From assembly GCF_042650605.1 (NCBI RefSeq), contig NZ_JBHSBN010000028.1, positions 17,319-81,318 of the forward strand: a stretch of DNA of 64,000 bases, given 5' to 3'. Source of the DNA: Micromonospora_J zhanjiangensis. GTDB lineage: Bacteria; Actinomycetota; Actinomycetes; Mycobacteriales; Micromonosporaceae. The notes under the pieces are model-generated. The model was given only the letters and a program-made list of their open reading frames with translations, did no database searches and was not told where the DNA came from. Shown here piece by piece: positions 51,197 through 58,511 of the stretch. The number at the start of each line of letters is the position of its first letter. Within the stretch, counting starts at the first letter, position 1. Made by a program: the position numbers and the translations under genes.

Positions 51197-51565
51197 TCAG
51201 TTCACGCCGAGCAGGTCCACCACGAAGATCAGCGTCTCGCCGGGCTTGATCCGCCCGCCGGCGCCCCGGTCGCCGTACCCGAGGTGCGGCGGGATGACCA
51301 GCCGCCGCCGCCCACCGACCTTCATGCCGGCCACGCCACGGTCCCACCCGGCGATCACCTGGCCGCCGCCGACCCGGAAACTGAACGGCGAGCCACGGTT
51401 CCAGGAGGCGTCGAACTCCTCACCCGTGGAATGCGACACGCCGACGTAGTGCACGGTCGCGTTCTGGCCGGGCTGGGCCTCGGCCCCGTCACCGACCGTG
51501 AGGTCCTCGACGACGAGATCCGCCGGTGGTGCTCCCTCGACCGGTTCCACTACGGGCTTGCTCAT
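51197..51565 (-). CDS. FKBP-type peptidyl-prolyl isomerase
   Basis: 122 residues, one FKBP domain: ATVHYVGVSHSTGEEFDASW, FSFRVGGGQVIAGWDRGVAGM, RRRLVIPPHLGYGDRG, and LIFVVDLLGV; active-site Tyr, Asp, Trp and Phe positions are present. No signal peptide, so cytoplasmic. Catalyses cis-trans proline isomerisation. Confidence 0.93.
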   Translation of the reverse strand: MSKPVVEPVEGAPPADLVVEDLTVGDGAEAQPGQNATVHYVGVSHSTGEEFDASWNRGSPFSFRVGGGQVIAGWDRGVAGMKVGGRRRLVIPPHLGYGDRGAGGRIKPGETLIFVVDLLGVN

Positions 51566-51610
51566 GGGTCCCTGCTTCCTCTCGGTGACTGGACCCCCGC
51601 AATCTACCCG

Positions 51611-52972
51611 TCACAGTTGCCGCAGCGAGCGGGTCCACTGTTGGTAGAAGGCCGAGTCCCGTGGATCGCCGGAGCTCTTCTCCAGCAGGCCGACCGCGGC
51701 GAGGGCGGGGAACAGGTCGGCGTTCCCGCCGGTCGACCCGTCCGGACCGGGCTGCCGCAGGACGGCGACGTACAGCGCGAGCGCCTTGGCGTGTCCGTAC
51801 CGGGCGGCGACGTACTGGAACACGCTGTAACCGAGCGCCGGGTTGAAGGCCCGGGCCGGCTCGGCCCAGAACGCCGCGTTGTCGGGCAGGTCGCCGGTGA
51901 ACAGGTTCCGGTTCAGCCCGTCCCGGATCGTGGTCCGGAGCCGGTCCCGCAGGGCGGGCGCCTCCCGGGTCTGGACGTACCGGGCGAATCCCTGCACCGC
52001 CCAGTTCGCCGCGCCGAGGCCGTCCCGGGGCGCCTCGACCGGGCCGGTCCGGTCCGGCCTCGGCGCGACGACCGCCACCGACAGCGCCTGGGCGAGCTGG
52101 TGCTTCATCGTCTCGTACGGCGTGCCGAGGTGATCGGCGGCCAGGTTGACCACCACCCGGGCCCCGACGAAGTGGTCGTCCGGGGCCGGCCTGCCGTCGC
52201 CGGGTCGACGGACCGGCCGCAGGGCGCCCTCGGCCCAGGTGGGATTCGGACCGAACCAGCCCCGGAACAGCTCCGGCCGGGACGCGAGGAACACCACGAG
52301 CGCCTTCGGCGCCGGATTGTCCGCCCAGTCCCGGCGGACCGTCCGGCTGGCCCGTCCGGCGGCGTCGCGCCAGTCGTCCAGGTCCTTCACCCCGGCGTCG
52401 GCGGCGACCACGACGTCGCCCTGCCGGCGGACCCGCAACGCGGTCAGGTCCCACGGGTAGTCGAGCAGGTAGTCGGTGTCCACCCCGGCCCCGTCGACCG
52501 CCGCGGGACCGACGTCGACCAGTTTGACCACGCCGTCGACCAGGCCGAAGACGTACCGGTAGCGGGCCGCGTTCTCGGCCGTGTCGACGTCTCGCAGCCG
52601 TAACCGCAGCTCCACGTCGTGCGCCCAGGACCGCATCGGCAGCGAGTTGGCGTACCGGATCGTCCTGGCCGGCGGGGCCGTGCCCGGCACGGCGCGCAGG
52701 GCCGGCCGGTCGAGGTCGAACTGCCGCAGGTTCGCGAACACCTGTCGCTCGTGCCCGATCAGCGCCGCGTTGCCGGGGTCCACGTCGGCCAGCCAGCCGG
52801 CCTCCTCGCCGGTGCGCAGCGCGTCCGTGCGGCGGGCCAGGATCGGCGGCACCGGGTCGTCGTCCGTCGGCGGGCCGGCGGCCCGCCGGCCGGCACCCTC
52901 CGACTGGCAGGCGGACAGCGCCAGCGCCGAACCACTCAGGGTGACCAGCGCGCGCCGTCGAGAAAGGGCCAT
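51611..52972 (-). CDS. lipoprotein resembling a degenerate gluzincin metallopeptidase
   Basis: 453 residues from ATG 52972. Lipobox near Cys22 (GSALALSAC). The C-terminal half looks like the peptidase MA-like fold of secreted actinobacterial proteins: a VVVNLAAD strand, then MKHQLAQALS (residues 289-298) where HExxH would be expected, and NWAVQGFARYV (323-333) where WxxEGFAxYV would be. Both the catalytic Glu and the zinc ligands are changed. Residues 100-240 are a beta-rich domain. I read a non-catalytic paralog; function unknown. Confidence 0.6.
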   Translation of the reverse strand: MALSRRRALVTLSGSALALSACQSEGAGRRAAGPPTDDDPVPPILARRTDALRTGEEAGWLADVDPGNAALIGHERQVFANLRQFDLDRPALRAVPGTAPPARTIRYANSLPMRSWAHDVELRLRLRDVDTAENAARYRYVFGLVDGVVKLVDVGPAAVDGAGVDTDYLLDYPWDLTALRVRRQGDVVVAADAGVKDLDDWRDAAGRASRTVRRDWADNPAPKALVVFLASRPELFRGWFGPNPTWAEGALRPVRRPGDGRPAPDDHFVGARVVVNLAADHLGTPYETMKHQLAQALSVAVVAPRPDRTGPVEAPRDGLGAANWAVQGFARYVQTREAPALRDRLRTTIRDGLNRNLFTGDLPDNAAFWAEPARAFNPALGYSVFQYVAARYGHAKALALYVAVLRQPGPDGSTGGNADLFPALAAVGLLEKSSGDPRDSAFYQQWTRSLRQL

Positions 52973-53215
52973 TCTGATCGCTCCCGGGTTCCGCCGCGGC
53001 ACGCCTGACGCCGTACGAACGGGCCCGATCCGCCTCCGGCGGGCTGGCCCGGCCGGGTGATCCTAACGGTGCTCCCGCCGGGCCGCCCAGCGGCGACGAG
53101 TGGTCACCGACGGCCGTTCGGCTCGGTACGACCGTCATCCAGCGCCGCCTATGGTTCCAGCAATCGCTTTCCCGTACCTTGCAAACTGTTCGTCGGGACG
53201 GGGTGTGAGGTGAGG

Positions 53216-54244
53216 ATGGGTAGCAGTCGGATCACAGTGCGTGAGATCGCCCGGTTGGCCGGGGTCTCCGTGGCCACCGTGTCCCGGGTCTCCAACGGCA
53301 CCGGTCAGGTGTCGGAGGAGATGCGCCGCCGGGTGCTCGACGCGATCGAGAAGCACGGCTACCGTCCCGACCACCTCGGCCGGGCCCTGGCCGCCGGCCG
53401 GCACGGCGCGGTGGGCCTGGTCTTTCCCGGCCTGTCCGGCCCGTACTTCGCCGAGCTGATCCAGGGTTTCGAGTCCGAGGCGGTGCAGTCCGGGGCCAGC
53501 GTGCACATCCTCTGCACGCACCTGCGGTCGGACTCGGACGCCCAGGTGCTGGAAATGGGCCGGCGGGTGGACGGGATGGTCCTGCTCGGTGGCACGGTCG
53601 CCGACGAGACGGTGCGGCGGCTGGCCGAGACGATCCCGGTGGTGCTGCTGGCCGGGTCCGGCCACGAGACGGCCCCGGTGGTACGGGTGGACAACACCGC
53701 CGCGATGACCGGCCTGACCCGGCACCTGCTCGTCGAGCACGGCCTGCGTCGGCTCGTCTTCGTCGGTGATCCGGAAGGCTCGCCCGACGTCGGTCAACGG
53801 TGGGCCGGCTTCCTGGCCGCGTACCGGGGTCTCGGCGTCCTGCCGCCCGTCGGACCGGTCCGGGTGGGCATGCAGCAACCGGACGGGGTGCTGGCCGCCG
53901 GGCACCTGCTGCGCGGGCCGGAGCGGCCGGACGGGATCGTCTGCGCCAACGACGAACTGGCGCTCGGCGTCCTCGTCGGGGCGCTCGGCCGAGGGCTGCT
54001 GGTGCCGCGCGACGTGGCGATCACCGGTTTCGACGACGCGCCGATGGCCGCGCTGGTCTCGCCGCCGTTGACGACGGTGCGCCAGCCCGTCCGCGAGCTG
54101 GCGGCCGAGGCGGCCCGGCTCGTGCTGCGGGCGGTGGACGGGCGTGGCGCTCCGGTCGAGGGCGTGGTGCTGCCGACGGATCTGGTGATCCGGGCCAGCT
54201 GTGGCTGTGGGACCGACGCACCGGCCACCGGTCAGCCGATCTGA
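53216..54244 (+). CDS. LacI family transcriptional regulator
   Basis: 342 residues from ATG 53216 behind GAGGTGAGG. N-terminal LacI HTH (TVREIARLAGVSVATVSRVSNG) with hinge helix (PDHLGRALAAGR), then a periplasmic-binding-like sugar domain (VGLVFPGLSGPYFAELIQGFE, VDGMVLLGG, RPDGIVCANDELALG, VAITGFDDAPMAALVSPPLTTV). No sugar genes flank it, so its targets lie elsewhere or it is a global regulator. Confidence 0.88.
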   Translation: MGSSRITVREIARLAGVSVATVSRVSNGTGQVSEEMRRRVLDAIEKHGYRPDHLGRALAAGRHGAVGLVFPGLSGPYFAELIQGFESEAVQSGASVHILCTHLRSDSDAQVLEMGRRVDGMVLLGGTVADETVRRLAETIPVVLLAGSGHETAPVVRVDNTAAMTGLTRHLLVEHGLRRLVFVGDPEGSPDVGQRWAGFLAAYRGLGVLPPVGPVRVGMQQPDGVLAAGHLLRGPERPDGIVCANDELALGVLVGALGRGLLVPRDVAITGFDDAPMAALVSPPLTTVRQPVRELAAEAARLVLRAVDGRGAPVEGVVLPTDLVIRASCGCGTDAPATGQPI

Positions 54245-54260
54245 CCGCCGGGCTTTGTCA

Positions 54261-54324
54261 TGGCTTGTGGTTGGGGGGTGGGCCGGCGTGCCTGGCTTGT
54301 GGTTGGGGGGTGGGCCGGTGTGCC
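54261..54324. repeat. 32-bp tandem direct repeat
   Basis: Two 32-bp units (54261-54292, 54293-54324), each starting TGGCTTGTGG and containing TTGGGGGGTGGGCCGG, differ at one base. They lie just after the LacI gene, in front of the long inverted repeat. Confidence 0.8.
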
Positions 54325-54373
54325 CGGCGTGGCCCGTCAGGCTTGATGTCCACGCCGGGCACGCCGGCCCACC
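54309..54373. terminator. 24-bp inverted repeat after the LacI gene
   Basis: 54309-54332 (starts GGTGGGCCGG, ends GGCGTGG) pairs with 54350-54373 (starts CCACGCC, ends CCACC), 23 of 24 Watson-Crick plus one G-T, around a 17-nt loop. Its left arm is part of the 32-bp direct repeat. Probably terminates the LacI transcript. Confidence 0.7.
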
Positions 54374-54401
54374 CTCGCCGTGACCATCCGGGCCGCGGAC
54401 A

Positions 54402-54449
54402 CCGAAAAGGGCCGGGACCCCGGTGGTACGGGGTCCCGGCCCTTTTCGG
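54402..54449. terminator. strong bidirectional terminator between LacI and lysozyme-like gene A
   Basis: A perfect 21-bp stem: CCGAAAAGGGCC... from 54402 to 54422 pairs with 54429-54449 ending CCCTTTTCGG, with a 6-nt loop. AAAA/TTTT runs flank the GC core on both sides, so it can act for both strands. Confidence 0.85.
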
Positions 54450-54457
54450 TTGTTGTC

Positions 54458-55060
54458 TTAGCTGTTCCAGTACTGGGTGACCAGGTCAGCGGCCTGGGTC
54501 TCCCACTGGGCGTAGGCGTCCGGGTAGGCCGACACCTGAACCTTCTGCGCGGCGACGGTCAGCGGCAGCTTCTCCCAACCGTCGATCTGCTTCAGGCCCT
54601 TCAGGAAGGCGGTGGTGGAGTACTCGGGGTGGGTGATCTGCTCCGGGCTACCCCAACCGGACGACGGGCGCTGCTGGAACAGGCCCTGCGAGTCGTGGTC
54701 GTTGGCGTCACCCAGGTGGCCCAGGTTCTCCAGCTTCGACTCCTGCAAACTGGTGGCGATCGAGATGACCGCGGCACGCTCGTCCATACCGGCCTTCTTC
54801 GTCGCCGCCACGATCGCCTTGGCATTGGCCTTCTGCTCATCGTTCAGACCGATCTGCGACTGGTTGCCGCTCGGGGTGCCGTTCGGCATCAGCTTCTCCG
54901 GGGCCGGCTTGTCCACCGACACGGCCGCAGCAGCGGCCGGCTTCGCCACCGGCGTCGCCGCCTCGGCGGCCACCGCGTGGGAGATCGGACCGGCGACCAC
55001 ACCACCGGCGAACGTCAGACCAGTAACCGCGAGCAGGCTCTTCCGCATCAACGTGTTCAT
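54458..55060 (-). CDS. secreted lysozyme/transglycosylase-like protein, paralog A
   Basis: 200 residues, GGAG 7 nt before ATG. Signal peptide (LLAVTGLTFAGGVVAGPISHA), a linker, then a lysozyme-like domain: probable catalytic Glu107 in TSLQESKLENLG, GLFQQRPSSGWGSPEQIT (126-143) and a C-terminal helix ending QYWNS. It should cut peptidoglycan glycan strands outside the cell, releasing (anhydro)muropeptides. Its N-terminus is nearly identical to the partial copy at 63896, and it has the same long leader. Paralog C is divergent from it. Confidence 0.8.
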   Translation of the reverse strand: MNTLMRKSLLAVTGLTFAGGVVAGPISHAVAAEAATPVAKPAAAAAVSVDKPAPEKLMPNGTPSGNQSQIGLNDEQKANAKAIVAATKKAGMDERAAVISIATSLQESKLENLGHLGDANDHDSQGLFQQRPSSGWGSPEQITHPEYSTTAFLKGLKQIDGWEKLPLTVAAQKVQVSAYPDAYAQWETQAADLVTQYWNS

Positions 55061-55495
55061 GACAAAGCTCCAATTCGGGGGTTAGACACCAACCCGCACG
55101 TTGGGGGACACGCGACAGGTCGGTGCAAGCACCACACAAACGGCGCTCAAAAACATGGGGGAAAAAGAATGTGGGGGGCGCCCGCAATACTGCCGGGGGG
55201 AAGGCGCTGCGGGCGCCGGCCAGATGTAACGACCACCGGCCGGCACCCATTCCCCGGGCGCCAGGCCCGCGCCCACCTACCGGGGCGCGCTACTGCGGTC
55301 GTACAGGGGGATTCAACGCCCCGACCCCCGCAGCGATTCCGGCCCACGGGCCTTCATAGCGCGGACATCCCCGACCGAATGTCCGATCCGGGCGGTTCGG
55401 ACGGCGGCGGACTCGGACAAACGGGCCGCGGGGCACGGCGGAGATCGGCTCGCACATCGGCCGCCATGTGCGCGTGGGTTACCGATGCGGGCACG
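55061..55495 (-). promoter_or_regulatory. long conserved 5' leader of paralog A (candidate cis-regulatory RNA)
   Basis: About 430 nt upstream of the ATG, without a gene, nearly identical over most of its length to 63528-63895. On the minus strand it contains, in order, CGTGCCCGCATCGGTAACCC (55495-55476), GGAATCG (55340-55334), GTTGAAT (55317-55311), ACGACCG (55302-55296), a hairpin with arms 55248-55238 and 55221-55211 whose loop holds TGGTCGT, C-rich runs and GGTGCTTGCACC. The three short motifs keep their spacing in all three paralogs. No known riboswitch class was matched. Confidence 0.65.
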
Positions 55496-55512
55496 ACAAC
55501 CTCACTTTCGGT

Positions 55513-55552
55513 CTACATCGAATTCGTAGTAGCTACTACGAATTCGATGTAG
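55513..55552. promoter_or_regulatory. perfect 40-bp palindrome between divergent paralogs A and C
   Basis: CTACATCGAATTCGTAGTAG (55513-55532) is followed directly by its exact reverse complement (55533-55552). It is AT-rich and contains TAGTAGCTACTA at the centre and GAATTC in each arm. It is absent from the otherwise similar upstream region of the third copy (63500s). Likely a high-affinity binding site serving both genes, or a transcription-blocking cruciform. Confidence 0.85.
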
Positions 55553-55740
55553 GCCCAAAAGAAGGACCCACCCCCGACCGATGTCACCGGTAGTGACGAC
55601 CACCGGAAGGGTGGTCTGGGCGGGCGGCCGGGTTGATGGTCGGGTTTGGGTGGGGCGGACGGCAGCATCGGGAGGCGGCGCCTCGATCTCCGTGGCGGCG
55701 TGACCGACGGCACACCGGTGGCCGCCGACGGTGTCCGGTT

Positions 55741-55898
55741 CGGCGGAATCGTGGGCGGGCCGGCTCGGTTGAATGCCCCGTACGACCGCAGGAGCGCTCC
55801 GGGTGGGGCAGCCCCGGTCGTGCATCCCCCTCGCGGATCCGGGCCTACCCCCATGGGCGACGAGGTTCGCACCCCCGAGCAAGGAAGGTGACTTCCTG
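55741..55898 (+). promoter_or_regulatory. 5' leader of paralog C with conserved motif set
   Basis: A diverged version of the A/B leader: GGAATCG (55744-55750), GTTGAAT (55768-55774), ACGACCG (55782-55788) at spacings of 24 and 14 nt (23 and 15 in A and B), followed by CGGTCGT (55815-55821), which can pair with ACGACCG. The ribosome site AAGGAAGG is close to the ATG. Confidence 0.6.
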
Positions 55899-56534
55899 AT
55901 GAACTTCACCGCCATCACCAAGGATGTTTTCGCCCGCAAGACCGTGCTGGCGTTCGCCGGCCTGGCGTTCGCCGGTGGCGCGATCGGTGCCCCGGTGGCC
56001 CTGGCCACGGCCGTGGACCACCAGCAGCCCACCCGCCCGCCCGCGGCGTCGGAGTCCGTGCTGCCGGTCGGCAAGCCGGCCAAGCCGAGCGCGGACAAGC
56101 TGATGCCGAACGGCACCCCGCAGGCCGCCCAGTCGCGGATCGACCTGTCGAGCGAGCAGCGGGCCAACGCCAAGGCCATCGTCAACGCGACGAAGAAGAA
56201 CGGCATGGACGAGCGCGCCGCGGTCATCTCGATCGCCACGTCGATGCAGGAGTCGAAGCTGAAGAACCTGGGTCACCTGGGTGCCGCCAACGACCACGAC
56301 TCGCTGGGCCTGTTCCAGCAGCGTCCGTCGTCCGGTTGGGGCTCGCCGGAGCAGATCACCGATCCGCAGTACTCGACGACCGCGTTCCTGAAGGGCCTGA
56401 AGCAGGTCGACGGTTGGCAGCGGATGCCGTTGACCGCCGCGGCGCAGAAGGTTCAGGTGTCGGCCTACCCGGACGCCTACGCCCAGTGGGAGTCTCAGGC
56501 CGCCGACCTGGTCGGCCAGTACTGGAACAGCTGA
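55899..56534 (+). CDS. secreted lysozyme/transglycosylase-like protein, paralog C
   Basis: 211 residues, ATG after AAGGAAGGTGACTTCCTG. Signal peptide (TVLAFAGLAFAGGAIGAPVALA), a His/Pro-rich linker, then the same domain as paralog A: SEQRANAKAIVNATKKNGMD, probable catalytic Glu118 in TSMQESKLKNLG, GLFQQRPSSGWGSPEQIT, DGWQRMPLTAAAQKVQVSAY, ending VGQYWNS. The mature domains of A and C are very similar while signal peptides and linkers differ, indicating an older duplication than A/B. Confidence 0.82.
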   Translation: MNFTAITKDVFARKTVLAFAGLAFAGGAIGAPVALATAVDHQQPTRPPAASESVLPVGKPAKPSADKLMPNGTPQAAQSRIDLSSEQRANAKAIVNATKKNGMDERAAVISIATSMQESKLKNLGHLGAANDHDSLGLFQQRPSSGWGSPEQITDPQYSTTAFLKGLKQVDGWQRMPLTAAAQKVQVSAYPDAYAQWESQAADLVGQYWNS

Positions 56535-56550
56535 GCGACGTAGGTGAGGA

Positions 56551-56587
56551 ACGGCCCCCGCCCCGGTCACCCCGGGGCGGGGGCCGT
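56551..56587. terminator. terminator after paralog C, reaching the end of the MFS gene
   Basis: ACGGCCCCCGCCCCGG (56551-56566) pairs perfectly with CCGGGGCGGGGGCCGT (56572-56587), 5-nt loop. The convergent MFS gene's stop codon lies inside the loop, so it probably serves both. Confidence 0.8.
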
Positions 56588-58009
56588 CTCGCGTTCGCGG
56601 CGGCGTGCGGCGCGATGGTGCAGCGCGCTGTCCGCCACGGCGGCGACCAACGCCACCAGGACGAAACCGATCGCTATCACCAGCGCGTCCCGGAACGCCC
56701 GGGACCAGCCGCCGTGGGTGGCGGCCAGCGCCGAGAAGAAGACCGACCCCACGCCCGCGATTCCGGCGGCGGCCCCGATCCGCTGGCCGGTCTGCAACAT
56801 GCCGGCCGCGCTGCCGGCCTGGGCCACCGGCACCTCGGACAGCGTCAGGGTCTGGTTCGGAGTGATCACCAGTCCGCTGCCGAGGCCGGCCATCAGCAGC
56901 GGTGCCGCCATCACCAGCGGCGCGCCGCGCCCGGGTACGAAGTGCAGAGCGACCATGACCGCGCCCAGTCCGATCGCGACCATGACCAGCCCGGTGGCCA
57001 CCAACGGCCGGCCGAACCGGTTGACGATCCGGCCGCCGAACGCCGCGGTGGCCGCGGAGCCGAGCGCGAACGGTGTGATCGAGACGCCGGCCACCAGCGC
57101 GCTGTAGCCGAGCCCGAACTGCAGGAAGAGGCTGAAGACGAAGAAGATGGCGGTGAACCCGGCGAAGTAGAGCAGCCCGATCAGCGCGCCGAGGGTGTAC
57201 GAGCGCAGGCCGAACAACGTCAGCCGGAAGACGGGTTCCCGTCGGCGCCCGTACCGGTGCTCCCAACCGGCGAAACCGGCCAGCACCGTTAGGCCGGCCG
57301 GGATGAACAGCCACTTGGCGGCGCCGCGCCACTGCTGGTCCTGCACCAGTGGCAGCAGCACCAACAGGACGCCGACGCCGAGCAGCGCCACCCCGACCAG
57401 GTCGAGACCGGACCGGCCGGGCCGGCCGGTGGCCGCCCGGCCCGGCAGCAACCGCCAGGCGAACAGGCTGGTGGGCACGCCGACCGGGACGTTGACGTAG
57501 AACACCCACCGCCAACCCTGCTGGGTTCCGGCCAGCGCGATCAGCGCGCCGCCGAGCAGCGGTCCCACCGCGGTCGAGATGCCGATCACCGCTCCGAGCA
57601 TCCCGAACGGCCGGCCCCGCTCCGGTGGCCGGAACAGTTGCTGGATCAACCCGGCGACCTGCGGATTGACCACGCCGGCCGCGGCGCCCTGCACCAACCG
57701 CGCGGCGATCAGCCAAGCCGGCGACGCGGCGGCCCCGGCCGCCGCGCTGGAGAGGGTGAACAGCGCCAACCCGACGACGAAGACGGTGCGTCGTCCGTGC
57801 ACGTCGCCGAACCGGCCGGCCGGCACCAGCACCAGACCGAAGGTGAGGGCGTAGCCGGACAGCACCCACTGCAGGCCGCTCGGTCCGGCCCGCAACGCCG
57901 TCTCGATCGACGGCAGCGCGACGTTGACGATGCTCACGTCCAGCAGCGTCATGAAGGCCGCGACCAGGCCGACGGCCAGCGCCGGCCAGCGGCGTACGTC
58001 GTCGGCCAT
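56567..58009 (-). CDS. MFS drug transporter, DHA2 (EmrB/QacA) type
   Basis: 480 residues, about 14 membrane segments. Family motifs: FMTLLDVSIVNVALPSIETAL in helix 1, the loop GRFGDVHGRRTVF between helices 2 and 3, and RLVQGAAAGVVNPQVAGLI in helix 4. A proton-coupled exporter of drugs or metabolites. Its start is 25 nt after the stop of the small HTH gene, so they form an operon. The C-terminal Arg/Glu tail overlaps the terminator. Confidence 0.9.
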   Translation of the reverse strand: MADDVRRWPALAVGLVAAFMTLLDVSIVNVALPSIETALRAGPSGLQWVLSGYALTFGLVLVPAGRFGDVHGRRTVFVVGLALFTLSSAAAGAAASPAWLIAARLVQGAAAGVVNPQVAGLIQQLFRPPERGRPFGMLGAVIGISTAVGPLLGGALIALAGTQQGWRWVFYVNVPVGVPTSLFAWRLLPGRAATGRPGRSGLDLVGVALLGVGVLLVLLPLVQDQQWRGAAKWLFIPAGLTVLAGFAGWEHRYGRRREPVFRLTLFGLRSYTLGALIGLLYFAGFTAIFFVFSLFLQFGLGYSALVAGVSITPFALGSAATAAFGGRIVNRFGRPLVATGLVMVAIGLGAVMVALHFVPGRGAPLVMAAPLLMAGLGSGLVITPNQTLTLSEVPVAQAGSAAGMLQTGQRIGAAAGIAGVGSVFFSALAATHGGWSRAFRDALVIAIGFVLVALVAAVADSALHHRAARRRERETAPAPG

Positions 58010-58034
58010 CGTGTCCGGACCCGCGCCGCCGCGC

Positions 58035-58271
58035 TCAGGCCGGCTGCACCGCGCACCAGCGCGGTCCGAAGTCCAAGCCCTCCAGCGGCGAGTCCTCCCG
58101 GTGGACGAGATTCTTCTGGACCAGGTCGTGCAGCGGAGCCGTCACGTCCTCCTGGGACATCCCGGCCTCCTCGGCGATGACATCCGGGTACGGCACGTGG
58201 CCGCGCGCCTCCAGCGCGGTGACCGCGGCGAGCACCCGTTGTTCGACGTCCGAGAGTTGCACTTCCCGCAT
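58035..58271 (-). CDS. small winged-helix protein preceding the MFS gene
   Basis: 78 residues; ATG 58271 chosen because AGGAGG precedes it and similarity-free sequence lies upstream. REVQLSDVEQRVLAAVTALEARGHVPYPDVIAEEAGMSQEDVTAPLHDLVQKNLV (cut for length around residues 2-55) reads as a single winged-helix DNA-binding unit. No ligand domain. It may regulate the exporter it is co-transcribed with, or be a stand-alone HTH of unknown use. Confidence 0.65.
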   Translation of the reverse strand: MREVQLSDVEQRVLAAVTALEARGHVPYPDVIAEEAGMSQEDVTAPLHDLVQKNLVHREDSPLEGLDFGPRWCAVQPA

Positions 58272-58451
58272 GTTGACCTCCTTCACCCCCGCCGGCGGGT
58301 GACTCGCGCCCGCCGTACCGCCGGTCGCCGCGTGGGACCCGGGCGCCGGTCGGCCCGCGGACCGGTTACCCGCTGCGCCGGTGATAATGCCCACCACCGC
58401 CACCGGCCATGCGACGATCATGGGACGCCGCTCTCGCCTAGGCTGCATGCC

Positions 58452-58511
58452 GTGAACGAGTGGGACGCCGCGGGCGGGCACGCCGCCGTGATCCGGTGGG
58501 ACGAGTCGTGA
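58452..58511 (+). CDS. possible leaderless 19-codon ORF coupled to the flavoprotein gene
   Basis: GTG 58452 opens VNEWDAAGGHAAVIRWDES, ending in a TGA that overlaps the GTG start of the next gene. TAGGCT (58439-58444) is a good -10 box placed 7 nt before the GTG, so transcription would start at about this codon. Its N-terminal pattern (WD) echoes that of the following protein (SDWDV). It may be a real micropeptide, a coupling leader, or chance. Confidence 0.35.
   Translation: MNEWDAAGGHAAVIRWDES

Noticed and set aside
48561..51347. 928-codon minus-strand open frame opposite desCD
   Set aside because: Antisense shadow of desC and desD; composition is Gly/Arg/Val-rich without domains, typical of high-GC antisense frames.
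53057..53215. Upstream extension of the LacI gene
   Set aside because: The extra residues precede the conserved HTH start, and GAGGTGAGG directly before ATG 53216 supports the shorter protein.
55061..55495. Leader as a c-di-AMP (ydaO/yuaA) riboswitch
   Set aside because: Gene type fits and GUUGAAU/GUAGCG faintly recall part of the motif, but the conserved 3' core and the paired GGGGAACC-type segment are not found, so I do not assign the class.
54380..55552. 390-codon plus-strand frame across the gene A region
   Set aside because: Antisense to paralog A and its leader; no coding signature on that strand.
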